This document shows positions 21,906 through 33,289 of a DNA stretch of 64,000 nt, one piece after another. The stretch spans positions 16,597,869-16,661,868 of the forward strand of contig JAKZAP010000009.1 of the NCBI GenBank assembly GCA_023053575.1, written 5' to 3'. Origin of the DNA: Branchinecta lynchi. Taxonomy: Eukaryota > Arthropoda > Branchiopoda > Anostraca > Branchinectidae. Position numbers and translations under genes: made by a program. Positions within the stretch are counted from its first letter, which is position 1. Each line of letters begins with the position of its first letter. The notes beneath the pieces were generated by a model. That model saw only the letters and a program-made list of their open reading frames with translations. It was not told where the DNA came from and did no database searches.

Positions 21906-22456
21906 CGACTAATTGCAGATCCAGTTACCGTGGTAACAGATACCGTGGTATCAGCAAAAACGCAACTATGGTATCCGAGTCCATGTTTATTGTTTGGGTG
22001 ACGTTTCTTGTTCTCCCTAGGATCACCGGCGTGTTCAGGTCATACAGAGCGTGTTCCACCCTTCCAATAATAATAGTTGCGTTTTTGTTGATACCATGGT
22101 ATCTGTTACCACGGTAACTGGATCTGCAATTAGTCGTTTTTGCAGCTATCGTGGTATCTGATACACGGTGCTCTGCAAAACTGACTATTGCCGAAATTGC
22201 ACTTTTCAAAGTCATCTCAAAAGAAAAACAGATATCCAGTTACATCACTAAGTGCTAAACTTCTTTCTCACCAATCTAAAAAAATTTGATGAAAGTGAGA
22301 CGACTTTTCAGATACCACGGTCAGACCGTAGTATCTGAATATCTGATACCACGATAACTGCAAAAACGCTTTTTGACCGTGGTATCAGATACCACGATAA
22401 CTGCAAAAACGACTTTAGACCGTGGTATCAGATCCTATGGTATCAGCAAAACGCAA
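21905..22456. mobile_element. GTTGCGTTTTTGCAG-family elements, one fragment and one full copy
   Basis: A short right-end piece (21910-21968, ending GCAAAAACGCAACTA) is followed at 22077 by a full copy from AGTTGCGTTTTTGTTGATAC to TATCAGCAAAACGCAACTAA. Both show the paired CCATGGTATC and GATACCACGGT motifs. Confidence 0.7.
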
Positions 22457-22690
22457 CTAATAACTATTTTCGTTCCAACCTCGTGAAAAGTTACTATGCT
22501 GACCGTTCCAACCTTCTCAAAATAGTAACAAATGTACAATTGGCTTATCACGCTTGGGAGAGTAGTTAGCTTAGTAACTACGTTCTCTGTGACGTGATCG
22601 GCCCGATATTTTGAGGAAAATAGAAAAATGTGTTCCAGCCTTGAAGCCAAAAAGCCAGCTTTTGTGACTTCATGCGTAGTAACTACGGTA
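22457..22690. mobile_element. GTTACTATT-family element (copy 2)
   Basis: Complementary orientation: AACTAATAACTATTTTCGTT to ATGCGTAGTAACTACGGTA, with the shared GTTCCAGCCTTGAAGCCAAA block. A palindromic MITE is inserted at its end. Confidence 0.75.
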
Positions 22691-22863
22691 CACTGTAAAA
22701 AATAAAAGTCTTGCAGTATTTGCTACTGGGATTAATCTTGTCTCTAAAAAGATAATGGTATCTCCAATTCCGATTAATCTTATCTTGGTAGAGTATGATT
22801 AATCCCAGTAGCAAATACTGCAGTAAACTTAAATCCTTACTCGGGTAAAATTTGTACAGTGTA
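22689..22863. mobile_element. Palindromic MITE (copy 9)
   Basis: TACACTGTAAAAAATAAAAG to AAATTTGTACAGTGTA with inverted core. It is inserted at the end of a GTTACTATT-family element (22457-22690), interrupting its terminal ACTACGGTA. Confidence 0.8.
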
Positions 22864-22899
22864 AGTAGGGTAGGACACGCTCAAAGAGTACTGAAATCC

Positions 22900-23485
22900 A
22901 CAATTTTCGGCGGTCACCCATCGGAACCGCAACTTCCGGAAAGATTACACTGTCCTGTTTTGATTCACGCGGAAGAGGTTTCGCCCCAACACAGGCCGAC
23001 ATCGGCATCGGAACTGATAACTTTCAAAAAGAGAGATTACAGTGTCACAGTTTGATCTACGTTCGTCGTTTTTTGTTATCTGCTCCACTTCAGAACTCGA
23101 TATCAGATCTGAATCCACATCAGCGACTCCATCAGGCTGAATCGACACCTAAAGCTTTAAAGTCGAGTCGGGACCATCAACTTCACGAAAGGCAAGAGAC
23201 TACATTGTCATATTTTTAACACAACCTCAACGCTTCTCGCAATCTGCTTCACTTAAAAACTGGATATCTGCCTTGTTGCGACATCGGCAACTTTTTCAGG
23301 CTAAACCTATATCGGAACTCGAATCGGAATTTCGGAGAGGGCAGTGATTAGAGTGTCTTGTTTTTATCCACAAATTCATCACTCCTTGCCATCTGCTCGA
23401 TCTCGCAACTCGATATCAGATTGGAATCGACATCGGTAACTTTATCAGAGCTATCAAACTCGAAACTTGATTCTTCCTCGTACTG
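22900..23485 (-). repeat. Tandem ~150-165 bp repeats across the TAPT1 stop codon and 3' UTR
   Basis: Reading the minus strand, the coding unit that contains KVTDVDSNLISSCEIEQMAR, the stop, and a segment like TTCCGATTCGAGTTCCGAT recurs about three and a half times. The later copies still encode recognisable but decayed versions (VADVDSDLISSSEVEQITKN; KVADVATRQISS). The final partial copy retains the GGACAGTGTAATC and GGTTCCGATG portion. Only the first copy is in frame with the gene. Confidence 0.75.
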
Positions 23486-23577
23486 ATCGCACATAGAGCT
23501 ATTGAGTTTCACACTATTCAGACTAACGGTACTGTTGTAGAAAATGGGCTTGGAGCTCGTGTCTTTGTCCAACCGTC
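23348..23577 (-). CDS. TAPT1: TAPT1 last coding exon (C-terminal acidic tail)
   Basis: A TCTTCTTTCAG acceptor is followed by GACGGTTGG; GA completes the Gly codon left by the donor at 25603, and the frame runs to a TAA at 23348-23350. The product starts RLDKDTSSKPIFYNSTVSLN and ends in an acidic/Ser-rich segment (YEEESSFEFDSSDKVTDVD, then SNLISSCEIEQMARSDEF). No domain is recognised, as expected for the poorly conserved TAPT1 tail. The support is splice signals and phase only, so confidence is lower than for the upstream exons. The last ~50 codons are repeated, in decayed form, in the downstream 3' UTR. Confidence 0.65.
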
Positions 23578-23594
23578 CTGAAAGAAGAGGTAAG

Positions 23595-23768
23595 TACAAT
23601 GTAAAAAGTTTATCCGTATAAAGATTAAAGTTAACTGCTGTATTTGCTACTCGGATTCATCTTATCTCTATTTGGTATTAATCTTATCTGCGTAGAAATA
23701 AGGATAATCCGAGTAGCAAATACTGTAGTTAACTTTAATCTTTATACGGAAAAACTTTTTACAGTGTA
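23595..23768. mobile_element. Palindromic MITE (copy 10) in the last TAPT1 intron
   Basis: TACAATGTAAAAAGTTTATC to AACTTTTTACAGTGTA, subfamily with GCTACTCGGATT. It lies only 18 bases from the acceptor of the last TAPT1 exon, so it occupies the branch-point region of that intron. Confidence 0.8.
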
Positions 23769-23769
23769 A

Positions 23770-25600
23770 GTAAGGTTTATTAGACAAAGACTTGCTAGCG
23801 AGCTAATTTGATTGCGGGAGTAAGTTGACGGAACGGGGGAGTCATATTCGGCCACAGTAGGGGGAGGCCCGGAAAATCAGTGGCTCGCATAGGGGTCTAA
23901 CGATTGGGGGATAATCATCTTGCAGACCTGGAGTGTGCATCTCGTGCGAAGGGCAGAACGTCGCGATCATTTTCCGACATTCCCGGGCGATTTTAATCCG
24001 CCCCAGATTCTGTTACACATACACATTCCATTGCATTTCCCTCTGCAAATCGATCCTCGCTTACTTCCTCCATCTTTAAGGCTCAAGCTTTTTTTTATTT
24101 ATTTATTTTATTTATTTCCCTCAGAATTGAGGAGTACAAAATAATGTATAAAACAGAACTATGCCTAAACCATCTGGTCCATTCATTAACACATAAAAAC
24201 TATAAAAAATACACACGATTTCGACAACTAAGTTGCAATTATTTACGCACTTTATTATTCACTTGTTAAAAAATGGGTACAGGTTGTGGGTTTGGAGGGC
24301 TATCGAAGCTTTTTTATAAAAGTTGGTCATCTTTTTCCTCAAAATTAAAACTGGGACTAGTTTATTCTTACGATAACTTATTTCAGGGTTTGAACCAGAG
24401 AGAAGAAAAACATCGAATACATAAACATTAATAATACGATCCTCTGCCCTTACAATTATTTCAGGGTCTGAACCGGAGAGAAGAAAAAAACCGAATGGTT
24501 CAAAAACTTTCACATATTTATGTCTATATATCTCCGTGTTTTATGAAAAATTTCCCGCCATCTTACCCACCGCCATCCGGTCTTCCTCTTTAGCTTTAAG
24601 GAGACTTTCTCCAGCCATCTTTTTATCTTACTGCTGCAGACACACGATCTGGATTTTCTGGATGGAATTCTGCACTTTCGGTACGAAGTTCCAAAAAATC
24701 TCATCGTCTCTGTGTGGAATGACGATGGTGCGGAAAACTGGGGACAGGAATTCAATTGCGCGAGCTCCCACCCCTTATCATCTGTCCAAGGCATATTTAT
24801 ATAAAATCGACAATATTGGCATCTGGCAAAAATGACACCTTCTTTAAAGTTCAACTGAAAAGGACTAAGATAGGACATCACTTATTCACTTAAATAAGTT
24901 GGCTTTTCAGTTAAACTTCAAGGTTTTACGCATCTGCCAAAGAGACATGATGGCAAGAGGTATATTTTAAGGCCGGGATAAAGTGGGTGGATTTAAGTAT
25001 TTTAATTAGTAGCCGGGCTGATTGTTTGCCGCTGGGAAAACGGAGGAAACATTTGGGGAATAATTCGGACGTACTATTCTCTATTTCTGCTAATGCCGTG
25101 AGCTAGATGACCTGCGGGCCGAGATTTTTCCGATTGTAACTACAATAAATGATGAAGTGTGGATGAGGAAAATTACTTGAAGTACCTGTTCTGAAGATCT
25201 GAAGAGACTGCGGTAAGGTTCCTAAAGGTAGCATTAGCCCCAGGGAAAATTTCGAGCAGAGAGAGAGAGAGAAACATATCAGTCAACCCAAAAACAATTA
25301 AATATAAATAGCTGACGAAGCCCAAAAACAAATTAGCCTATTAAATCTACAATCGAATACAACACAAATTTATCGAAATAAACAACATCATCAGGACTAT
25401 ATTTTTTATTTTTTTTTCTATTTTCAGCCACAGTAAGGGCTTGAATTGTGGCTCCCGCGCATACACACCTATCGAAAGTTGGAAGTGATAGTTCACCTGG
25501 GCGCTGCTGCATACGTGCCATTTTCTTTTAGACAAAAAACTGCCTACGTATTCAATCTGGCTTGTATAGGCATCACACACAACAATAGAAAAATGAACAA
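23770..25600. other. Last TAPT1 intron, mostly unique
   Basis: Contains a short duplicated motif (CAGGGTTTGAACCAGAGAGA at 24384 and CAGGGTCTGAACCGGAGAGA at 24463), an (AG)n run at 25259 and an R-like GGCCACAGTAGGGGGAGG scrap at 23850. Antiparallel ORFs of up to 123 codons look like chance. Confidence 0.4.
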
Positions 25601-25602
25601 AC

Positions 25603-26080
25603 CTGGTATCTCTTCCTCAAGACAATTCGATTCCGCGTCGACCGAAAACGACCTCTCATCTTTGATCGTCACCCTCCGCCTCCTAACCGGCGACTGAGAC
25701 AAACTCCTCCCCTTCGGACTCCGAGGTATTACCTCTATGTCTCCCACGGGTAGGGAGCAAACGCTCTTGCTCCTCCTCTTTATACCAATCAGAGCGTCCC
25801 GTTCAAAGTCCTCAATAAAGATATCACTTTCTTCCTTTTTCGTCAAGTCTACTTTTGCCTTTTGGTGGATATCAATGAGCTGGCAGGCCTTACCCAATAA
25901 AATAATGTTGTTCAAAATTTTGAAGGAGAATAAAGTCAGAAAGAAGAAAAAGAGGACTATGAACCCGGAGAGATGGGTGAATTTCGCGGTCTGGTAAGTA
26001 ACACGGATGACAAGAACGGCTAACGGGATTGGGATAAAGCCCATGCGCCGCGCGACGACATCAGAGTGATCCGTGTGTGC
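25603..26080 (-). CDS. TAPT1: TAPT1 exon, last membrane segments and cytoplasmic tail
   Basis: The acceptor TTTGTTTCAG precedes GCACACACGG; the exon encodes AHTDHSDVVARRMGFIPIPL, then AVLVIRVTYQ, and a strongly hydrophobic membrane stretch (GFIVLFFFFLTLFSFKILNN, IILLGKACQLI), matching the TAPT1 C-terminal block. It is followed by a variable hydrophilic tail with an arginine run (SPVRRRRVTIKDERSFSVD) and several Ser-Pro sites. A donor CCAG|GTTTGT at 25603/25602 ends it in phase 1, and the last exon at 23577 resumes with GA to give Gly. If the donor is not used, the frame stays open to a stop at 25544-25546. Confidence 0.9.
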
Positions 26081-26276
26081 CTGAAACAAATCAATATTTT
26101 AATCCTTAAAGAATCTCTCTTTCTTTTCACTGCTTTCATACCCCCAGTGACGACAGACGTGATCTACCAACCTCTGAAATCACCCTCTACAAAATCATTA
26201 TGAATCTCTTTATTTGAATTTTTCATTTTTTAGTGCTAGCCAAGATTTTCTCGGGTTGCAAGTCAATGACTTTTTA

Positions 26277-28070
26277 TCGCACTTGAGCATACTCAAGTGC
26301 CATATAGCGATCGTAATGTCTGTAGGTCTGTCACGGTTTTGCTAATTTGGGCCCTTCCACATAAGCTAGGACGATGAAACTTGGCGGGCTTATAGGGGAC
26401 CCGACCAGATAAACACGAAAACAATCATCATCATCCGGAAACAAATAACATGCATAACTCTGGAACGGGTAATGGGACATGGACGAAACTTGACATATGA
26501 CAAGAAAAAGTGTCTTAAATCTTCAGCTTAAAATCTGGACCGGATCTGATGACTGGGGAGGGGGGGGGGGGATTCTCGTGAAACGCTTCCACATAAGCTA
26601 GGACGATGAAACTTGACAGGCATGTCGGGACCAGACCAGTTTAACTCGGAAATAATAACTTTACAGATGTTGGCATCGTGGGGGGATTGGAGGGATGGGG
26701 AATTCAGAAACCAGAAAGATGCTTAACTTTGGAACGGGTAATCCGACACGCATGGAACTTGACAAGTGCGAAGAACACGTGGGGCACCGGAAATCTCGTG
26801 AAGCGCTTAGACCGGATCGTGTCACAGTGGGGTGTTGGAGGGGATTTCCTGAATTCCGGTGATTACGAGTTAGTGTACTTCCAGATGTACTAGGATCATG
26901 AAACCTGGCAGACATATAAGACACTTTACCAGATTGAAATGAAAATAATTCCTTCTCCGATCCGATGATCGTTGGAAGAGTCGAGGGACAGGGAATCCGG
27001 AATCTAGTAACATGCACAAATTTGCTCGTGAAACACTTAGAGTCGAGATTGGGATGGAACTTCGAGGGAAGAACAAGCATAAGCTCTAGAAACATTACTG
27101 ACAAAAGAAGACCAGATCGTATCACAGTGGGGGGAATTGGAGAGGGTTTCCCTGAATTCTGGTGATCGTGAGTTAAGGTACTTCCAGATTTGCTATGACC
27201 ATGAAACTTGGCAGGCATCCTAGGGACTCTTATCAGATTGGCTTAGAAATAGTCCCTTCCCCCATCCGTCATCGTTGCGAGAGTGGAGGAACGCGGAATA
27301 CGGAATCTAGTGACATGCATAACTTTAAAATGGTAATTGGACGTGCATGATACTTGACAAGTATCAGGAAGAACTGTTTCAGATGCTCAGTTTCAAGTCG
27401 CGGCTGGATCTGATCACTGGGGGGGGGGGGGGGCTGGAGGGGGGCACCGAAAAACTCGTGGAACGCTTGGAGTCGAGGGGCCGGAATGGGAATTGGCTGG
27501 AAGAACATCCGTAAACCCTAGATACATTATTGACAAAACAGGATCGGATCGTGTAACAGTGGGGGAAAATTGGAGAGGGTTTCCCGGAATTCTGGTGATT
27601 GCGAGTTAGGGTACTTCCACGAAACTGGGACCAGATTGACTTCGAAATAGTTCCTACACGACTGGTTCACCGTGGAGTAAGTAGAGGGATGGTGAATCCG
27701 AAATCTTGGGACATTCATAACTTTGGAACCATAGTTGCGTTTTATTTGAAGTTCATTGTACACCAGGAGCGGACGGCGAACTGTAAATAGTCGTTTTATT
27801 CATGGCGGACTACGTCAGAAGGTACGCTGAACTGTCCTCTGCCCCACCCAGTGTGCAAACTAGCGGGTCCGTTGGCACGCAGCGAGCGGCCCGCTGGCAA
27901 ATAGAACGACTTCGGGCACCCCGCGCCTTCCCAGCCGTATGGCCCGGTGGCGAATAAAACGACAACGAACGTTCCGCTGTACTATGAACTTCAAATAAAA
28001 CACAGTCCTTATCTGACAAACATACCAGCTGTTCTTACAATTGCCATATGAGCTTTCAGCTCTTGTTTTT
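26277..28070 (+). repeat. R repeat element, copy 2 (1.79 kb)
   Basis: It begins with the hairpin GCACTTGAGCATACTCAAGTGC and ATATAGCGATCGTAATGTC, continues as GATGAAACTTGGCGGG, CATGAAACCTGGCAGAC and similar units with poly-G tracts, and ends CATATGAGCTTTCAGCTC-TTGTTT. A 263 bp TIR element is inserted near its end. It lies just 3' of TAPT1 exon 26080 in the upstream intron, in antisense orientation to that gene. Confidence 0.75.
27739..28001. mobile_element. 263 bp TIR element inside the end of an R repeat
   Basis: GTTTTATTTGAAGTTCATTG at the left is mirrored by CTATGAACTTCAAATAAAAC at the right. The interior is GC-rich (CGGCCCGCTGGC) unlike the R repeat around it, which resumes at the terminal CCATATGAGC hairpin. 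Confidence 0.8.
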
Positions 28071-28974
28071 GTCTTGAGGGTCCTTGACTGTCAACACAGT
28101 TCTTCTCTGAATTCGCTGACGTCGCTGTGATTGCTCAGCAGTTAATCACGGCTTGCATTTGTATTTTTGCGAGAAAGAAGGAGTATTTGTATGCAAAGCC
28201 CGACTGGGGTCGACGTGCGCTAACAAGAGAATCCCTAACTTCACCAGGTATATATATTTTTGAAAAACTAAATTTTATAATAATGTTATTGTGAAAAAGC
28301 CATTTCCAGTAATAGCTGTGCTTAAAAACTAGTATCTACACCTGACATGTTGAATTTGAATCAAGAAAAAAAAACTAACGACGAGAAATCTGATAAAATG
28401 TCCACTAGGCTATATTAGTTACGACATATCACTGCACAGACTCTGCGTGACACAGTGTCCACGTAGCCGGCAAACGAGCTCCTTGCGCACAAAAAACGAT
28501 TCAACCGAACACGCTACGGCTCTGTTTTCAATTTCAACGCGTCCCCCCTGCTTTGGCCAAACATGGGACAGCTGCTGGCTAAAATTCGCCAGTGAGTGCC
28601 AGCTCAAAAACATTTCTACCCTTCGAAAGCTCATAGACGCCATGTAAGGCCCCTATAGTCTGGTCCCGTCAGAATTAAAATTAAATTCGAACGGGCTTGC
28701 TTAGACTGTCTAGACTCTACTATGTTTCTTCCGTGAACGAAGTTCTCGCAACAGCTGGACTTCACCTCCGGGGAGGGGGGGGGGGGGAATTCGGATACAT
28801 CAGCTAAGTCTTATCTTGCATTATTACAGACCTTCTTGGCAAGATTCCTCTTTAGACTCAAGAAAAAAAAAAAAAAAATCAAACCTGTGTGCAATGAAGA
28901 AATATCGCTCGAATATAACTTAGCTGACCTATCCGTTTCGCGCCGTCAAACATGATTAGCTTGGTCAGGAGAAT

Positions 28975-29640
28975 AGTTAAAGCACAATGGACACTTCTAA
29001 TGCTTTACTTTGTATTATATGCTTCACAAATGAACATTTCCGATTTCCCTTAGACGGCGCTACGAAAATCGGCCGTTTTCTTGTTATCCCTTGTCTTTAC
29101 CTCTCTGGCATTTCGACGATCCAAATCTTAGGAGCTGGGATATCGTGGCAGGAAATTCAGAAACTCCCAGCAATGCTTGATAGAAAAGGATATATTTGAG
29201 ATGTCACCAAAGTCAAGCCGCAGATGCAGTTTACCTGATTGTTCTAGTGTTTCATCAGAAGTTCCATGGCTTAAAGTGCCTATTAAAAGTTTTCTTTGTG
29301 GAATAGTGTTGTGAAGCTTGATTAACTTGCTTTATAAAATGTACCAGAATATGCATAAGCTTATAAAAAATAACATAGCTATACAAATCATAAAACAAAA
29401 AAAAATAACCTATTCAAATCCAAATTATACAAGCGGATTTATGCATAAAATAAAGATCTACTAAGTATTATAAGAAACATCACTTTTATCTTTGTCCAAG
29501 CTAGTAAATTGAGCATGTACTGGCCCAAAAAATTACGCTTTGAAATATCACAGAGAGGAAACTGTTGAAAAAGCTGCTGATCTAGGGGGTAAGTATTGTT
29601 CTTAGGTTGTTACAGAGTGGGATTGGGGTAGTTCGATGTG
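28975..29640 (+). repeat. Arm 1 of a ~650 bp inverted duplication
   Basis: GCACAATGGACACTTCTAAT, GGAGCTGGGATATCGTGGCA, GTACCAGAATATGCATAAGC and GGGGGTAAGTATTGTTCTTA appear here and, in complement and in the same order, at 34888-35550. Identity is high but not perfect. Short open frames in the arms are not recognised. Confidence 0.85.
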
Positions 29641-29671
29641 CCCATTGAACTTTAAGAAAAACTATACTTAC

Positions 29672-29841
29672 GTATTTCTGCTTTGTGTCAGCCAAGTCGT
29701 ATGCCAAACTCGTTGTAAAATCCTTATATACATCTAATGGTATGTCGTTGAACCTGGTTATAAACGCATGTTTTACCCAGTCGATGAGTAACTCAGTAGC
29801 CAAAACGGTGGCACAGTCGGGGAATAAAATCCAGAAACGCT
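29672..29841 (-). CDS. TAPT1: TAPT1 exon
   Basis: The acceptor (TATTTTTTAG) and donor (TAC|GTAAGT) are clear. After two bases finishing a Glu codon it encodes 56 residues: RFWILFPDCATVLATELLID, WVKHAFITRFNDIPLDVYKD, FTTSLAYDLADTKQKY. VKHAFITKFNDI is a hallmark of TAPT1 and is present with one Lys-to-Arg change. The exon lies about 30 bases from the end of a large repeat arm (28975-29640), so a repeat boundary abuts the donor side of the intron. Confidence 0.95.
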
Positions 29842-31027
29842 CTAAAAAATAAACAATCAATCAATCAATAATTTTATTATACACATAAAAACTGGCACAA
29901 AGCGTAAGAGAGAAAAAAATATACGAAACTGAGGGCTAAGCCCAGGGTTGGTCATCAAGAACCATGGTGTACGAGTTACTTCAGGATACTTTGGGTTACT
30001 GTTGGTAACATTGCGTTACTTTGGGTTGCATTAGGTTACATTGGGTTACTTCGAGATACTTTTCGGTTACTTTCCAGGGTGTACGAAGTTACTTTTGGTG
30101 ACCAAACCTGGGGCTAAGCATCAGAGATCAGCACCGTGTGCCCTGACAAGGCTAAAGCATTGTTCAAATAGGTTTAACAAGCTGAATAGCGCTATACGAG
30201 ATGTTTACGTCTTAATACACACCCAGCTCGAATAGGAAGTGTGGGTTCTGATTAATGCAGCGTTCGGTGTTGCTACGCTGATACAATTTTTTCAAGCGTC
30301 TGAAGATCAGAAATAGTGTCCTCGACTACTTGAAGTACACGAGTACAATTTGACGCTCAATATATTGTAAAAAGCTACCAAATCAATGGATGGACAGCAT
30401 TGGTCCTCGAACTAACAAAAAGCAGGCGTAACAGTACACAACGTGTTCTTTTGAAGAAAAGTTGTTTCTCCAACTTCCAACAAAGTAGAACTTTGGTGCT
30501 TTCCGTGGCAACCCTGACGGCCCTGCTTTCTTCCTCTGACTGCTGGCGGCACAACCAAGCAATTGATTGGCTCTGCATAAGCGAAGATAGAAGATATTCT
30601 GCTTATTATAGCGCGCCCCGAGGAAAAAAAGAATTTGTAATACACCTTTTACGACGTAATACCCCTATTTGAACAATGCATAATGCTCCACCTTTACCTT
30701 TTCCACTACCATGCCCTTCCGTTCCATTCCCCCTTTAAAACAGCCTTATCGAAGGCGCGGTTAATGCTGAATCGACTGATAGTTTCAAGTTTATTATAGA
30801 TAAGATTGTAATTCTTATCAGTATGACTCCTCCCAACTTCTTCTAATCGGGATGTTCCTGAAGGACCCATCTGTCTGTCCAGGAGCTCTCAGCTCCTTCT
30901 AAACTATTAATTCTGCAAATACAGAAACCTATTGCTTGTAGGGTAAACAGAGAGGTAAGTGTAGTAAAAGTACCGGACCTTGTACGTCGATAAACTCGTA
31001 TACCTAGGACACATGGTAGATCTTTAC

Positions 31028-31178
31028 CTTCTTTCCAGGCGTATTCGCGCATCGTCTGTAGAACCACCACTCCGTGTAAGATGAAAAGATGAAACCTCTC
31101 TCGAATATCCGCGCAGGATAGTTGGAACAAGTTATTCTTGTCGAATTTCTTAAAGACACTTCCTTTTAATTCCACGAA
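31028..31178 (-). CDS. TAPT1: TAPT1 exon
   Basis: The acceptor is ATTTTGCAG before TTCGTG; the donor is AAAGAAG|GTAAAG. The exon begins in phase 0 and ends with a single G, which joins AG of the next exon to form Glu. It encodes FVELKGSVFKKFDKNNLFQL, SCADIRERFHLFILHGVVVL and QTMREYAWKE. The first twenty residues match the invariant TAPT1 block FVEIKGSVFKKFEKNNLFQ almost residue for residue, directly following MMSNN of the preceding exon. Confidence 0.95.
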
Positions 31179-31834
31179 CTGCAAAATAATGGCAAAGTCT
31201 TTTATTTATTTACTTGTAGGCCGTTTCGTAATAATAATAATAATAATTAGATAACTGCACCACAAAGGCTTTCCACTCCATAAATTCTCACGAAACTATG
31301 TACATTAAACTGAATGTCATCCAGGTGATGGTTCACATCTGCTTTAAACTGATTAATATTTCCTGCATTTACGACACTTTCAGCATTCAACTATCCGGTT
31401 TCGGAAGCTCCACTTTTCAACGTCTTTTCGAAATTTTCCACCAAGCAGTTTCCAAGAAATTCAAATTTGCTCCCAAGAAATTGTACTATGTCCAAAATTT
31501 AGTTGCACTGTGCATCCTTGCGCAAATGTTCTGAAAGTGCATTATATTAGTTATTTATTATGAATTGTCTGTATATATATTTTGGTTTATTATATTATGT
31601 TGGAAATTCATTAATGCTCATTCATGCTAAATGTTTATTCATTTAGGTCATAGCGATCCTCCGCTAGCCATACTCTATTGAGCTTTTAAAGAACTAAATA
31701 ATATATTTATTTATTTAATTCCCATGAGAGATGACGGGACTCGCCTTGCCTCAAGCTCTCGACCGCGTACACAGAAGGTGTAGTGTAGGGTTCGTGTAGC
31801 TTCGAAGCAGATCTAAAGTGTTTTTACGCGATCC

Positions 31835-32103
31835 TAACTATTAGTTACTATTTCCGTTCCAACGCCGCGAAAAGTTATTACGGTGACCGTTCCAGCCTTC
31901 TCGAAATAATAACAATTTGTTTACCATGTTTGGGAGCGTAGCAAGCGTGGAAACTACGTATTTCTGTAACGTGATTGGCTGGGTTACCCCGTTCAGTGAT
32001 ATATTGGCGAAAATAGAAAAATATGTTCCAGCCTTGAAGCCAAGAAGCCAAAATTCCTGACGTCATGCCTAGTAACTATGGTAAGTATGGTGGAACACGC
32101 TCA
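31835..32103. mobile_element. GTTACTATT-family element (copy 3)
   Basis: TATTAGTTACTATTTCCGTT to GGTAAGTATGGTGGAACACG, with GACGTCATGCCTAGTAACTA near the end. Confidence 0.75.
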
Positions 32104-32504
32104 AAAAGGAAGAAGAATTTTAAGAAGATTTTTTAGACCCGATTAGTCCCTTTTCTTTCTTTTTTTAAAACGTTTATTTTTTTATCTCGTGCATTTACTA
32201 CATTATTGAAAGCGCAGTGTATTTTTTCCTTTCATTTGTCTATACTGCACTATTTCCTCTCCTTAAGTGCGTTAATAAAATCATCATCATCAGAGGCTGT
32301 TGCTCAAAAGGAGTGTTTTCTCAGTACTTGGCCACAATTCTCGTACAGCCACCAGCACGAATTTGGTGGCTCGACTGTGGCTCAGGTTTGACAAACAACT
32401 CTCGGGGTCATTTTTTATTTTGAGGACCAAATTTATTTATTGAAAAATAATCTTAATATAAAAAATCTGCGGGAAATTCAAATTTACCGGCCAAACAATA
32501 TATA

Positions 32505-32770
32505 GCGTCTTCCACCCTACTTACCGTAGTTACTAGGCATTACGTCACGACATGATATTTTCAGCAAAATATTATGCCACGGGTTAATCCAACCAATCAC
32601 GTTAGAGATTCGTAGTTACCACGCTTGATACGCTCCCGAGCATGGTAAGCAAATAGTGACTATTAGTTACCATTTCAAGAAGAATGGAACGGTCGCCTAG
32701 TAGCTTTTCGGGATGTTGGAACGAAAATAGCAAGTAATAGTTACTATTGTTGGAAGGGTGGAACACGCTG
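32505..32770. mobile_element. GTTACTATT-family element (copy 4)
   Basis: CGTCTTCCACCCTACTTACC to TGTTGGAAGGGTGGAACACG. Both family termini are present and inverted. Confidence 0.8.
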
Positions 32771-32844
32771 CGGGTGGAACAAACTGAGGATCCTTCTAGT
32801 GCAAATTGGTAAGGCCGTAAGACTAATATTTACTAAGACCGTGT

Positions 32845-33136
32845 TCCACCCTTCTAACAATAGTTACTATTAGTTACGATTTCCGTTCCATCCTCACGAA
32901 AAGTTACTACGCTGACCGTTCCAGTGTCGGAATAGTAACTAATAGTTACTATTTGCTTACCATGCTCGGGAGCGTAGTAAGTGTAGTAACTACGCATCTC
33001 TGTAACGTGATTGGTCGGATTCACCCCTGGCGTGAAATCCTGCTGGAAAATAGAAAAATCGTTCCAGCCTTGACAGCAAAAAGCCAGAATTCGTGACGTC
33101 ATGCGTAGTAACTACGGTAAGTAGGATGGAACACGC
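32845..33136. mobile_element. GTTACTATT-family element (copy 5)
   Basis: CGTGTTCCACCCTTCTAACA to GTAAGTAGGATGGAACACGC, opposite orientation to copy 4 and only 75 bases from it. Confidence 0.8.
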
Positions 33137-33289
33137 TCTAAGCCTTTTTTTAATTTATCGCCAAAAACCAGAGAAAACGGCGTTTTCGCGAGTTTGAACT
33201 GGTGGGTCGAGTTAACTTCCATTTCTCTCAAAAACACTCAGACAAATTTGGGACACAAGTGTGCCGCGAAAAACTCCTTTAGTTATCAC

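Noticed and set aside
22945..23148. Open frame resembling the TAPT1 last exon
   Set aside because: It is a decayed tandem copy in the 3' UTR; it has no acceptor and lies after the gene's stop codon.
26661..27218. Open frame of 185 codons on the minus strand
   Set aside because: It is made of the tandem units of R copy 2, is not conserved in copies 1 and 3, and reads as repeated HARFRIP-like strings only because units lack stops.
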